A DNA stretch of 12,664 nt, from the NCBI GenBank assembly GCA_015486895.1, contig WFQT01000078.1:1-12664 (forward strand). The letters run 5' to 3'. Below the pieces are notes generated by a model. The model was not told the DNA's origin. It saw only the letters and a list, made by a program, of their open reading frames with translations, and did no database searches. The translations under genes were made by a program, and so were the position numbers. The DNA is from Anaerolineae bacterium (lineage in GTDB: Bacteria > Chloroflexota > Anaerolineae > JAADDB01). Below, one piece after another: positions 1 to 6,963 of the stretch. Position 1 is the stretch's first letter. Every line of letters begins with the position of its first letter.

Positions 1-8
1 AATCTTGA

Positions 9-89
9 AACGCGAGGACGCGAAGGGAGCAAAGACGCCAAGAAAAATCAAAAAGCCTTTGCGGCTTTGCATCTTCGCAGCTTCGCGTT
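9..89. repeat. Imperfect long palindrome (GCGAAG/GCAAAG-type intergenic repeat)
   Basis: The left arm at 9-42 and the right arm at 57-89 are imperfect reverse complements: each contains the blocks AACGCGA, GCGAAG and GCAAAG in mirrored order, with an A-rich loop at about 43-56. No credible gene covers it. Its form resembles the short palindromic intergenic repeats that are scattered through some bacterial genomes, but only one copy of this type is visible here. It may simply mark the 3' end of the gene to the left of the window, since it could form a stable RNA hairpin. Confidence 0.6.
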
Positions 90-177
90 GGATTTAACGC
101 TGTCGGCACAATAAATCGCTTGCTTCGCCGATCTGGGTTGCTGGCTGAAGTGGCCCCCAACTGATCTAAGACAGACC

Positions 178-276
178 CGATTGAAATCGCGGCAACGATT
201 ACGAAACCTGCTTGCGCAGGTTGGAATCCAGCCGCCGGAGGGTGACTTTGTAGGCGTTGACGCGACTTCCAGTCGC
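178..276. repeat. Cluster of three small hairpins upstream of the DUF1015 gene
   Basis: Three short near-perfect hairpins follow one another: CGATT/AATCG at 178-189, AACCTGC-TTGC-GCAGGTT at 205-222 (7 bp stem, 4-nt loop) and GCGACT-TCC-AGTCGC at 262-276 (6 bp stem, 3-nt loop). No open reading frame of recognisable content spans them. The arrangement looks like a dispersed multi-hairpin intergenic repeat, but this window holds only one copy. The last hairpin ends 18 nt before the Shine-Dalgarno of the next gene, so it may lie in its 5' leader. There is no T-run after any of the stems, so these are not obvious intrinsic terminators. Confidence 0.5.
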
Positions 277-304
277 CGACAACAGAAATAAAACAGGAGG
301 TGAT

Positions 305-1543
305 ATGGCGGAAATAAGAGCATTTGCAGGCATTAGGCCGCGGGCAGATATGGTGACGAAAGTTGCCAGTCCGCCTTACGATGTGATGAACGCCGACGAG
401 GCTAAAGCAATGGCTCGGGGTAACGATGCATCATTTCTGCATGTCATCCGCGCTGAAATCGATTTCGAGGAAAATGTTGACCCTCACAGCGATGAAGTGT
501 ATCGCAAAGGCGCGGAAAACTTGCAAGCTTTCTTGAAAAGTGGCATTTTGATCCGGGATAGCACACCCAACCTCTACATTTACCAACAGATTATGGGTTC
601 GCATCGCCAACGAGGCCTGGTGGCCGGGGCCAGCGTAGCCGAGTACGAACAAGGGATCATCAAGAAGCACGAGCTGACCCGCAAAGACAAAGAAGACGAT
701 CGCACCAGGCACATCGACACGCTCAACGCTCACACCGGGCCGGTGATGATGACCTATCGGGCGCGGCCGGAGATTGACCGGCTGATCGACGGAATTTGTG
801 CCGCTTCCGCCCCCGTTTACGATTTTACAGCACCAGATGGCATCCAACACCGCCTCTGGGTAATCGACGACCAGCAACAGTTGATCTCACTGAAATCGCT
901 TTTCCAGGCAGTGCCGGCCCTTTACATCGCCGATGGTCATCACCGCAGCGCGGCCGCGGCAAGGGTCGCCGCCTTGCGCAAAGAGCGTAACCCGAACCAC
1001 ACTGGCCAAGAACCGTACAATTACTTTCTGGGCGTGCTTTTCCCCCACGACCAGTTGCAAATTCTCGGCTACTACCGAGCTGTCCGGGACTTGAATGGCC
1101 TCGACAAGAACGCTTTTTTGCGCCGGATGGCGGAGAAGTTCGATGTGGCACTTACCGACATACCAGCACCCCCGGTACCGCATCAGTTCGGCATGTACTT
1201 AGACGGTCAGTGGTATCGCTTGACGGCCAAAGAAGGCACCTTCCCCGCAGATGATCCTGTTTTGAGCCTGGACGTTTCCATTTTGCAGGAGAACCTGTTG
1301 CGGCCGGTCTTAGACATTGAATCGCCACGAACCGACCCGCGCCTTGACTTCATCGGCGGCATCCGGGGTACCAAAGAGCTGGAACGGCGATGCCAGACGG
1401 ATATGCGGGTGGCGTTTGCCCTCTATCCGACCACCGTTGAGCAGTTGATGACCATCGCCGATAATGACGCCACCATGCCGCCCAAGTCTACCTGGTTTGA
1501 GCCGAAGCTTTATTCTGGTGTTGTGGTGCATAGTTTGGAGTAG
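305..1543 (+). CDS. DUF1015 family protein, serine-cluster associated
   Basis: A 412-residue protein of the DUF1015 family, whose biochemical role I do not consider settled. Family marks seen: PPYDVM at residues 23-28, a charged KHELTRKDKEDDR stretch at 121-133, ADGHHR at 209-214 and the C-terminal MPPKSTWFEPKLYSG at 391-405. The DGHHR segment resembles the DGxxR signature of ParB/SerK-like (free serine kinase) folds. The start at 305 is chosen because AGGAGG at 295-300 stands 4 nt before it; an in-frame TTG at 257 would run through a hairpin and the ribosome site. No signal peptide or membrane segment is seen, so it should be cytosolic. It is followed after 153 bp by serA and serC, a conserved type of neighbourhood for this family, which suggests a role in phosphoserine/serine metabolism. 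That role is inference. Confidence 0.88.
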   Translation: MAEIRAFAGIRPRADMVTKVASPPYDVMNADEAKAMARGNDASFLHVIRAEIDFEENVDPHSDEVYRKGAENLQAFLKSGILIRDSTPNLYIYQQIMGSHRQRGLVAGASVAEYEQGIIKKHELTRKDKEDDRTRHIDTLNAHTGPVMMTYRARPEIDRLIDGICAASAPVYDFTAPDGIQHRLWVIDDQQQLISLKSLFQAVPALYIADGHHRSAAAARVAALRKERNPNHTGQEPYNYFLGVLFPHDQLQILGYYRAVRDLNGLDKNAFLRRMAEKFDVALTDIPAPPVPHQFGMYLDGQWYRLTAKEGTFPADDPVLSLDVSILQENLLRPVLDIESPRTDPRLDFIGGIRGTKELERRCQTDMRVAFALYPTTVEQLMTIADNDATMPPKSTWFEPKLYSGVVVHSLE

Positions 1544-1696
1544 CAATGGCGCATAGTTCAGGACAAAGACTCTGGGCGTGGTTCCTGTTGCCTATCACGC
1601 AATTTATGAAGCAGAAAAGATCACAAAATGAACCACACCCGAAAGGCTTAGAACACTCTGTTCAGACTGAAGACTTTATAGGAGGTGCAAAGGCGC

Positions 1697-2578
1697 ATGC
1701 TCATTCTAATTTCGGATCCACTGGATCCCTCATTACCGGAAAACCTGGCCCAGTTTGGCGAGGTAACAATGGACAAGGAGCGTCTACCGGAAGCAGACGT
1801 CGTCATCGTGCGCAGCAAAACCAAGTGTACACCAAAGTATATTGACAGCGCACCCAGTTTAAAACTAATCATCCGCGGTGGTGTTGGCATCGACAATATC
1901 GACGTTGCGTACGCGAAAAGCAAAGGGATCATGGTGCACAACACGCCCAAAGCCTCGGGCATTGCTGTGGCCGAGTTGACTATGGCCTTGATGTTGGCCC
2001 TGCCGAATCAGCTCATCCCTGCTCATAAAGGGCTGGAAGAAGGCAAGTGGCTAAAGAAGTCATTGAAACGGACGGAGCTCTACGGTAAAACCCTTTGCCT
2101 GGTAGGCATGGGGAACATCGCGACAGAGGTTGCGAAGCGCGCCCAAGCTTTTGGCATGAAAATCGTGGCTTACCGGAAGTCAGGGAAGCCCAGCCGCTAT
2201 GCAGAGGTGAAATCGACACTGGCGGAGGCAGTACGGGATGCTGAGTATGTTTCACTGCATTTGCCTTTGACAGAGGAAACCCGCGCCATCATTGACGCGG
2301 AAGTCATTGCTCAAATGAAGCCGGGTGCCATCTTGATCAACACCGGACGTGGCGACTGCATCAAAGCCGAGGACGTGAAAGCGGCACTGGAAAGCGGCCG
2401 GTTACGAGCTTATGCTACCGATGTTTGGCCCAGCGATCCGCCCCCGCCCGACTACCCGATCTTGAGCGCGCCCAACGTTCTAATGACACCACATCTCGGT
2501 GCCAGCACGAAAGAGAACCAGTTACGAATCGGCGAGGAGATTGCCGATATTATTAAGACGTATATGGGAGGAGATTAA
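1697..2578 (+). CDS. serA: SerA-like D-3-phosphoglycerate dehydrogenase, short form
   Basis: A 293-residue D-isomer-specific 2-hydroxyacid dehydrogenase, most likely oxidising 3-phosphoglycerate to 3-phosphohydroxypyruvate, the first step of serine synthesis; the adjoining serC supports this. The Rossmann motif is GMGNIA at 137-142. The catalytic set is Arg218 (NTGRGD), His266 (TPHLGAST) and, where the family normally has Glu, Asp247 (DVWPSDPP). The residue ending strand beta-2, usually Asp in NAD-dependent members, is Arg160 (VAYRKSGKP), hinting at NADP use. It ends right after the catalytic domain and has no ACT domain, so serine feedback through that domain is not expected. ATG 1697 is preferred, with AGGAGG at 1680-1685 (11-nt spacing); a GTG at 1685 overlaps that site. 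It ends 2 nt before serC, so the two are co-transcribed. Glyoxylate/hydroxypyruvate reductase is an alternative activity. Confidence 0.85.
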   Translation: MLILISDPLDPSLPENLAQFGEVTMDKERLPEADVVIVRSKTKCTPKYIDSAPSLKLIIRGGVGIDNIDVAYAKSKGIMVHNTPKASGIAVAELTMALMLALPNQLIPAHKGLEEGKWLKKSLKRTELYGKTLCLVGMGNIATEVAKRAQAFGMKIVAYRKSGKPSRYAEVKSTLAEAVRDAEYVSLHLPLTEETRAIIDAEVIAQMKPGAILINTGRGDCIKAEDVKAALESGRLRAYATDVWPSDPPPPDYPILSAPNVLMTPHLGASTKENQLRIGEEIADIIKTYMGGD

Positions 2579-2580
2579 TC

Positions 2581-3666
2581 ATGACGCGAAAGTTCAATTT
2601 CTACGCCGGGCCGGCAACACTGCCATTGCCCGTTTTGGAACAAATTCGCGACGAATTCGTGGATTACAAGGGAATGGGCCTTTCTTTAGTGGAGACAAGC
2701 CACCGGAGCAAAGTATACGATGGGATTCACCACCAGGCGATGGCATTAGTTCACGAACTGTTAGGCGTGCCGGATAATTACAAGGTCCTCTTCCTACAAG
2801 GTGGCGCCACGTTACAATTCGCCATGGTGCCGTTGAACCTCTTGGGCAAGGGAGAGCATTGCGATTTCACCGTGAGTGGGCGCTGGGCTCAAAAAGCGTA
2901 TGATGACACAGCGAAGTTAGGCTCGGTGCAGGTCCTCTTCGACGGCGCAGAGGACCATTACACCAGCTTACCAGACCCTGTCTCTCTGAAAGTGAGCCCT
3001 GGTTCTGCTTACCTGCACCTGACTTCCAACGAGACCATTGGCGGGATCCAGTGGCAGCAATGGCCGGATACAGGCGCTGTGCCCATCGTGGCCGATATGT
3101 CCAGCGACATCTTGAGCCGGCGCATTCCGGTGGAGAAATTTGGGCTGATTTACGCCGGTTCCCAGAAGAACTTAGCCCCGGCCGGGGCGACGGTGGTCAT
3201 CATCCGCGATGACTTGCTGGAGAAGTCGCAGGACAATTTACCGGTGTATCTCAGTTACAAAATCCACGCCCAAAAAGATTCTATGTACAATACGCCGCCT
3301 GTTTTTGTCGTGTACGCGTTGAAGCTGGTACTGGAATGGGTCAAAAGCGTTGGCGGTATCGAGGAGATGGAGCGGCGGGCGGATGAACGGGCCAATGCCA
3401 TCTATGATGTCATTGATACTTACCCCGATTTTTATCACTCCCCCGTGGCGAGGAAAGATCGCTCCAAAATGAATGTGGTCTTCCGGCTGCCCAGTGAGGA
3501 TCTGGAGAAGCGCTTTGTGGCTGAGACAGAAGCAGCAAACATGCTCGGCCTCAAAGGACATCGCAGCGTCGGCGGCTGCCGGGCGTCCCTCTACAATTCC
3601 ATGCCGGTAGAAGGCGCTCACGCCCTGGCGGATTTCATGAAGGCCTTCGTGGGCAAATACGGTTAA
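2581..3666 (+). CDS. serC: Phosphoserine aminotransferase
   Basis: A 361-residue class-V aminotransferase of the bacterial SerC type, full length for the family. It transfers the amino group of glutamate to 3-phosphohydroxypyruvate, giving O-phosphoserine and 2-oxoglutarate; it may also serve 4-phosphohydroxythreonine in vitamin B6 synthesis. Visible landmarks are HRSK at 41-44 (substrate phosphate region), GGAT at 74-77, Trp102 (stacks on the cofactor in the family), SNETIGGI at 149-156, Asp172 and the pyridoxal-phosphate lysine Lys196 in GSQKNLAPAG. The start is clear: GGAGG at 2567-2571, 9 nt upstream, inside the last codons of serA. It is a cytosolic enzyme. No serB-like phosphatase follows; the next gene is a transporter after an intergenic repeat, so the serine block ends here. 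Confidence 0.97.
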   Translation: MTRKFNFYAGPATLPLPVLEQIRDEFVDYKGMGLSLVETSHRSKVYDGIHHQAMALVHELLGVPDNYKVLFLQGGATLQFAMVPLNLLGKGEHCDFTVSGRWAQKAYDDTAKLGSVQVLFDGAEDHYTSLPDPVSLKVSPGSAYLHLTSNETIGGIQWQQWPDTGAVPIVADMSSDILSRRIPVEKFGLIYAGSQKNLAPAGATVVIIRDDLLEKSQDNLPVYLSYKIHAQKDSMYNTPPVFVVYALKLVLEWVKSVGGIEEMERRADERANAIYDVIDTYPDFYHSPVARKDRSKMNVVFRLPSEDLEKRFVAETEAANMLGLKGHRSVGGCRASLYNSMPVEGAHALADFMKAFVGKYG

Positions 3667-3668
3667 TA

Positions 3669-3683
3669 GGAATGGTTCATTCC
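3669..3683 (+). terminator. Small hairpin just after serC
   Basis: GGAATG-GTT-CATTCC is a perfect 6-bp stem with a 3-nt loop, beginning 2 nt after the serC stop codon. It lacks a following T-run, so it is at best a weak terminator or an mRNA 3'-end stabiliser. The larger palindromic repeat that starts at 3711 may be the real 3' boundary. Confidence 0.3.
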
Positions 3684-3710
3684 ACTTCCTTGCCACATTT
3701 ACAAATATGA

Positions 3711-3862
3711 ATCTAGACTCTGGCGTTTCTATTTTAGCCACAGAAAAACACGGTTTTTCACGGATTTGGGTCGGAAAGCAAGAAAGAATCTGTGTTAATC
3801 CGTGCAATCTGTGGTAAAGATAGTCAAGTTAAGCCTAAAACGTCATTTCCGCCAGACTCCAG
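3711..3862 (+). repeat. MITE-like palindromic repeat, copy 1
   Basis: About 152 bp of non-coding DNA that reappears, reverse-complemented, at 8522-8687 with roughly 80-85% identity by eye. Shared blocks include TGGCGTTT, ATTTTAGCCACAGAAAAACA, ATCTGTGTTAATCC, GCAATCTGTGGTAAA and CCTAAAACGTCATTT. The element is itself an imperfect inverted repeat: the left end (CTCTGGCG... TTTTAGCC) mirrors the right end (GGC...AAAACGTCATTTCCGCCAGAC), and an inner pair of CCACAGA / TCTGTGG arms brackets the centre. Terminal inverted repeats, small size and no coding content fit a miniature inverted-repeat element. It separates serC from the ECF promoter. No target-site duplication is obvious. Confidence 0.75.
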
Positions 3863-3900
3863 AACAATAAAGAAGCCACAAAATGCATCATGACCCAATT

Positions 3901-3930
3901 TTGACCTTTCAATCCCGACCATGCTATACT
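3901..3930 (+). promoter_or_regulatory. Sigma70-type promoter for the ECF/coaX block
   Basis: TTGACC at 3901-3906 and TATACT at 3925-3930 are separated by 18 bp. Both boxes are one base from the consensus. Transcription would start near 3936-3938, giving a leader of roughly 265 nt before the ECF ATPase start codon. It lies 38 bp after the end of repeat copy 1. Confidence 0.7.
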
Positions 3931-3936
3931 TTCTTG

Positions 3937-4171
3937 GTTGATGAGAATCCGTAAGATCTGTGGCTGCTTTAGAGCCCAACAGCTACTATCTCAATAATTA
4001 CCGGATTTCTTTTCCCGGCAGCCGACTGCCAAAGGTAGCGGTGAGCCGGGGAGTTGTGGACAACTATTGAACGACAATTCAGGACGCTTGGATTGCTCGG
4101 CAACCGAGACGGCCGCAAGACAGGACAACGCGTTAGAACGCCTTCCGTGCCTTTTGGCCGGAAGGCGTTTT
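3937..4171 (+). promoter_or_regulatory. Structured 5' leader with attenuator architecture (candidate riboswitch or protein-controlled attenuator)
   Basis: Between the promoter and the fused ATPase gene lies a non-coding leader with several hairpins. At 4014-4050 there is a long stem of three helices: CCCGGC/GCCGGG outside, GCCG/CGGT in the middle and CTGCC/GGTAG around an AAA loop. AGTTG-TGGA-CAACT follows at 4052-4065, ATTG/CAAT at 4066-4078 and CTCGG-CAA-CCGAG at 4096-4108, and then a terminator at 4137-4171. AACGC occurs at 4127-4131 and 4137-4141, and GCGTT at 4130-4134 and 4165-4169, so pairings that exclude the terminator are possible. I find no TPP, FMN, cobalamin, THF, SAM, T-box or other consensus that I know. 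The ligand, if any, is unknown; pantothenate or CoA would fit the genes downstream. Confidence 0.6.
4137..4171 (+). terminator. Intrinsic terminator in the ECF leader
   Basis: AACGCCTTCCG at 4137-4147 is perfectly complementary to CGGAAGGCGTT at 4159-4169, and an inner GCC-TTTT-GGC extends the hairpin. The stem runs directly into TTTT at 4168-4171. It ends 29 nt before the TTG start codon and about 230 nt after the promoter, so it can only act as an attenuator of the downstream genes, not as the end of an upstream operon. Confidence 0.75.
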
Positions 4172-4200
4172 GCTTGTCAGGCCACGTCCAAGGAGGGGGC

Positions 4201-5970
4201 TTGAGCAAGCCTTTATTGGAAATTCGCGGTTTGGAACATGATTACCGACTCCCTGGTGGTGAGGTAATTCATGCCTTGCGCGGTGTAGATTTAACCGTGG
4301 AGCAAGGGGAATATATAGCCATTATCGGCGCTAACGGCTCCGGGAAGTCCACTCTGGCTCGTCACTTTAATGGCATCTTGCAGCCGACGGCCGGCGCGGT
4401 CCTGGTGGACGGCATGGATGTGGCGTGGCAGGCAAATCTGCCGGCGGTCCGCAGCCTTGTCGGCATGGTTTTTCAATCCCCGCAGGATCAGCTTATCGGT
4501 GCCACCGTGGAAGAAGATGTTGCCTTTGGTCCGGAGAGTTTAGGGCTACCGTTTGCAGAAATCGGCCACAGAGTACAACAGGCACTGCAACAGGTAGGCA
4601 TGTGGGAACTACGCCAGCGTCCCCCCTACCTGCTTTCTGCCGGCCAGGCACAGCGAGTGGCTATTGCCGGGGCCCTGGCTGCCGAGCCCCGTTGCCTGGT
4701 GTTGGACGAGGCTACAGCAATGCTGGATCCTGTAGGTCGGCGTGAGGTACTTTCCATTATCAGCGACCTGCGCGCCCGCGGCATGACCATCATTAACATC
4801 ACCCACTTCATGGCAGAGGCAGCGCTGGCGGAGCGGATATTACTGCTTTGGCAAGGAGAGATAGTCTTGGACGGTCCGCCGCAAGAAATCTTCTCCCAAG
4901 AGAGCCGGCTGCGGCAATGGGGCGTAGATTTGCCGCCGATAGCGCAGATTGCCCAAAAGCTACATGCCCGCTTCCCCGGAGTTCCTCCCACTTTGCTGAC
5001 AGCAAGAGAAGTGGCTACATCTGTCTCCAAGGTGATCCCCCCAGAGCGGGCTATTTCGCCACACCGAGAGGGCTACAATTTGCCGGAGGTGCCAACATTC
5101 CTGGAGGCCAAGAATCTTTGGCACACCTACATGGCGGGCACGCCGTTAGAGACGCTGGCGCTGCGCGGCGTAGACTTCACTGCCGGCCTCAGTGAGGCGG
5201 TGGGGTTGATGGGGGGAACCGGTTCCGGCAAGAGTACTTTGTTGCAGCACCTGAACGGCTTGTTGCTGCCGCAGCAAGGCCAGGTGCGGGTAGAGGGTGC
5301 ACCTGTCCAGGCGGAGGTCACCGACCTGCGAAGATTGAGGCGGCGGGTCGCGCTTCTTTTCCAGCAACCGGAGGACCAACTTTTCACCCGCTTTGTCGGG
5401 GATGACGTTGCTTTTGGCTTGCGGCTATTGGGCCTGCAGCGGTCAGAACTGCGGGCGCGAGTACAGCAGGCAATGGAAGGCGTGGGGCTATCGTTTCAGC
5501 GCTACAAAGACCGGCTGACGTATACCCTCAGCGGCGGGGAACGGCGACGAGTGGCGCTGGCTGGCTTGCTGGCTTTGCGCCCCCGGGCCCTTTTGCTGGA
5601 TGAAGCCACCGCCGGCCTGGATCCAATCGGTCGCACCAATCTGCTGGCGCGATTGCAACGCTGGCAGGATGAGCAGGGACTGACTTTTGTTTACGCTTCC
5701 CACACCATGGAGGACATTGCCCGGTTAGCCGGCCGGGTGGTAGTGTTGCAGGATGGCCAGGTTGTGTTACAAGCAGGCACGCGAGAGGCGTTTGCCCAGC
5801 CGGAACAGTTACATAGTTGGGGTTTAGCTGTTCCGGCCAGCAGCCAAGTGGCGGCAGCCCTGTTAGCCAAAGGGGTGCCCGTGCCCCAGGGTGTTTTGAC
5901 GGCTGATGAACTGGTCGCGGCGGTAATAGCATTGGCCGGGAAAGGGGACGGGGCCGATGGGACAGTTTGA
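4201..5970 (+). CDS. Energy-coupling factor transporter ATPase, fused double-domain (EcfA-EcfA')
   Basis: A 589-residue protein with two complete ABC ATPase domains in one chain, where most ECF systems have two separate ~280-residue subunits. Domain 1: Walker A GANGSGKST 43-51, Q-loop Gln92, signature LSAGQ 145-149 (usual form LSGGQ), Walker B LVLDE 166-170, His202. Domain 2: Walker A GGTGSGKST 338-346, signature LSGGE 443-447, Walker B LLLDE 464-468, His501. All key residues are present, so both sites should bind and hydrolyse ATP at the inner face of the membrane, driving vitamin uptake through EcfT and an S component. Fused ATPases such as YkoD are precedents. TTG 4201 is chosen because GGAGGGGG stands just upstream and homology begins at once; an upstream in-frame start would lie before the terminator. 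It overlaps ecfT by 14 nt. Confidence 0.93.
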   Translation: MSKPLLEIRGLEHDYRLPGGEVIHALRGVDLTVEQGEYIAIIGANGSGKSTLARHFNGILQPTAGAVLVDGMDVAWQANLPAVRSLVGMVFQSPQDQLIGATVEEDVAFGPESLGLPFAEIGHRVQQALQQVGMWELRQRPPYLLSAGQAQRVAIAGALAAEPRCLVLDEATAMLDPVGRREVLSIISDLRARGMTIINITHFMAEAALAERILLLWQGEIVLDGPPQEIFSQESRLRQWGVDLPPIAQIAQKLHARFPGVPPTLLTAREVATSVSKVIPPERAISPHREGYNLPEVPTFLEAKNLWHTYMAGTPLETLALRGVDFTAGLSEAVGLMGGTGSGKSTLLQHLNGLLLPQQGQVRVEGAPVQAEVTDLRRLRRRVALLFQQPEDQLFTRFVGDDVAFGLRLLGLQRSELRARVQQAMEGVGLSFQRYKDRLTYTLSGGERRRVALAGLLALRPRALLLDEATAGLDPIGRTNLLARLQRWQDEQGLTFVYASHTMEDIARLAGRVVVLQDGQVVLQAGTREAFAQPEQLHSWGLAVPASSQVAAALLAKGVPVPQGVLTADELVAAVIALAGKGDGADGTV

Positions 5971-6802
5971 GTTCCTACGCCAGGTGACCATTGGCATTTA
6001 CTTGCCCGGTGATTCTCCCCTACACCGCCTGGATCCGCGAGTAAAATTGGTGGGCTTTGCTTTCTTGGCCGGCGCAACAGCGTTGGCACCCACTGTCACT
6101 GCCGGCCTATATCTGTTGCTGCTATCACTGCTATTGCTGCGCATAGCAAATGTGTCACTGGGCTTTGCGCTTTCCGGTTTGAAACCGGCTTTACCTTTCT
6201 TGCTGATGCTGGCGCTCTTAGAGCTTGTTTTCACACCGCCCATGGCCGCCGGGCCACGTTGTGTGGCCATTTGGCGGTGGGGGCCGTTCCTATTGAGCGA
6301 TTGTGTATTGCGACTCATTTTACTGATCTTCATTCGTTTCGCTGCCCTGATTTTCCTGACGAGCTTGTTGACTTTGACCACCACTACTACAGAGATGGGA
6401 CGGGGGACAGAGGCACTATTGGCGCCATTAAATCGGCTGGGGTTACCAGGCTATGAACTGTCGTTAGTTTTGTCGCTGACCTTCCGTTTTGTGCCAACGA
6501 TCGCTTTGGAGGCAGAGCGGCTGGTAAAAGCGCAACTGGCCAGAGGCGCTGATTTTGGGGAGGGAGGGAGGTGGCAATTTGTGCGCCGGGCCCGAGGGAT
6601 GTTACCGCTGACGGTGCCTCTTTTTCTGTTGGCGTTGCAACGGGCGGAAACTATGGCGTTGGCTATGGAAGCACGTGGCTACGCCGGGGGACAAGGACGT
6701 ACGCACTACCGGGCATTGCATTTTCGCCGGCTGGATGCTGTACTGCTTATCGTGACGTTGTTCTTGGGACTGCTGGCCTTTCTGCCCTCTTGGCCCTTTT
6801 AG
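5957..6802 (+). CDS. ecfT: Energy-coupling factor transporter transmembrane protein EcfT
   Basis: A 281-residue integral membrane protein of the EcfT/CbiQ family, the scaffold that links the two ATPase domains to the substrate-binding S component. Hydrophobic segments lie at about residues 31-62, 68-94, 111-140, 214-228 and 259-276. The two coupling motifs expected of the family are visible: ARG at 195-197 (QLARGADF) and ARG at 239-241 (MEARGY), which dock into grooves of the two ATPases. The N-terminal SPLHRLDPRVKL is also typical of the family. Its ATG overlaps the end of the fused ATPase gene by 14 nt, implying translational coupling. The S-component gene follows only after 238 bp that contain a palindromic repeat and a long hairpin, so its expression may be partly uncoupled from A and T. 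Confidence 0.92.
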   Translation: MGQFEFLRQVTIGIYLPGDSPLHRLDPRVKLVGFAFLAGATALAPTVTAGLYLLLLSLLLLRIANVSLGFALSGLKPALPFLLMLALLELVFTPPMAAGPRCVAIWRWGPFLLSDCVLRLILLIFIRFAALIFLTSLLTLTTTTTEMGRGTEALLAPLNRLGLPGYELSLVLSLTFRFVPTIALEAERLVKAQLARGADFGEGGRWQFVRRARGMLPLTVPLFLLALQRAETMALAMEARGYAGGQGRTHYRALHFRRLDAVLLIVTLFLGLLAFLPSWPF

Positions 6803-6843
6803 CACCCGACCAATAAGGATTGTTTTTCCTGTGTAAGAAAACG

Positions 6844-6914
6844 AACCACAGATTACACCGGTTACATCGATTAGATAAACCAATAATCCGTGGGAATCTG
6901 TGTAATCCGTGGTT
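6844..6914. repeat. Palindromic repeat in the ecfT to S-component gap
   Basis: The left arm AACCACAGATTACACCGGTT (6844-6863) mirrors AATCTGTGTAATCCGTGGTT (6895-6914) with three mismatches, and the complementarity runs further inward (ATCGATT near 6867-6873 against AATCCGTGGG from 6885). The loop is about 6875-6884. It shares the CCACAGATT / AATCTGTG core with the 152-166 bp repeats at 3711 and 8522 but lacks their outer TGGCG ends. The surrounding 6803-7040 gap holds no gene. It may be a core-only relative of the same repeat family. Confidence 0.6.
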
Positions 6915-6963
6915 AGTTTGCTGGTTTTGTGGTTGGTTTGTTGGTTCTGGCTCGGCCAGATTA

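Noticed and set aside
257..289. TTGACG at 257-262 as a promoter for the DUF1015 gene
   Set aside because: No acceptable -10 box at 16-19 bp spacing, and the stretch forms the 262-276 hairpin.
1685..1696. GTG at 1685 as serA start
   Set aside because: It overlaps the AGGAGG sequence that must serve as the ribosome site; ATG 1697 is properly placed.
1544..1696. Small open frame beginning at 1546 in the DUF1015-serA gap
   Set aside because: It runs into serA in another frame, has no ribosome site and no recognisable composition.
3238..3807. Minus-strand open frame of 189 codons
   Set aside because: It is antisense to the end of serC and the repeat at 3711; no recognisable protein content.
3937..4136. 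Known riboswitch classes in the ECF leader (TPP, FMN, cobalamin, THF, c-di-GMP, T-box)
   Set aside because: Only fragmentary resemblances (for example GGTAGCGGTGAG to part of a c-di-GMP aptamer); the conserved cores of these classes are absent.
4054..4200. In-frame N-terminal extension of the fused ATPase gene from 4054
   Set aside because: The segment covers the attenuator terminator and hairpins, has no ABC-like content, and a ribosome site stands immediately before TTG 4201 where homology begins.
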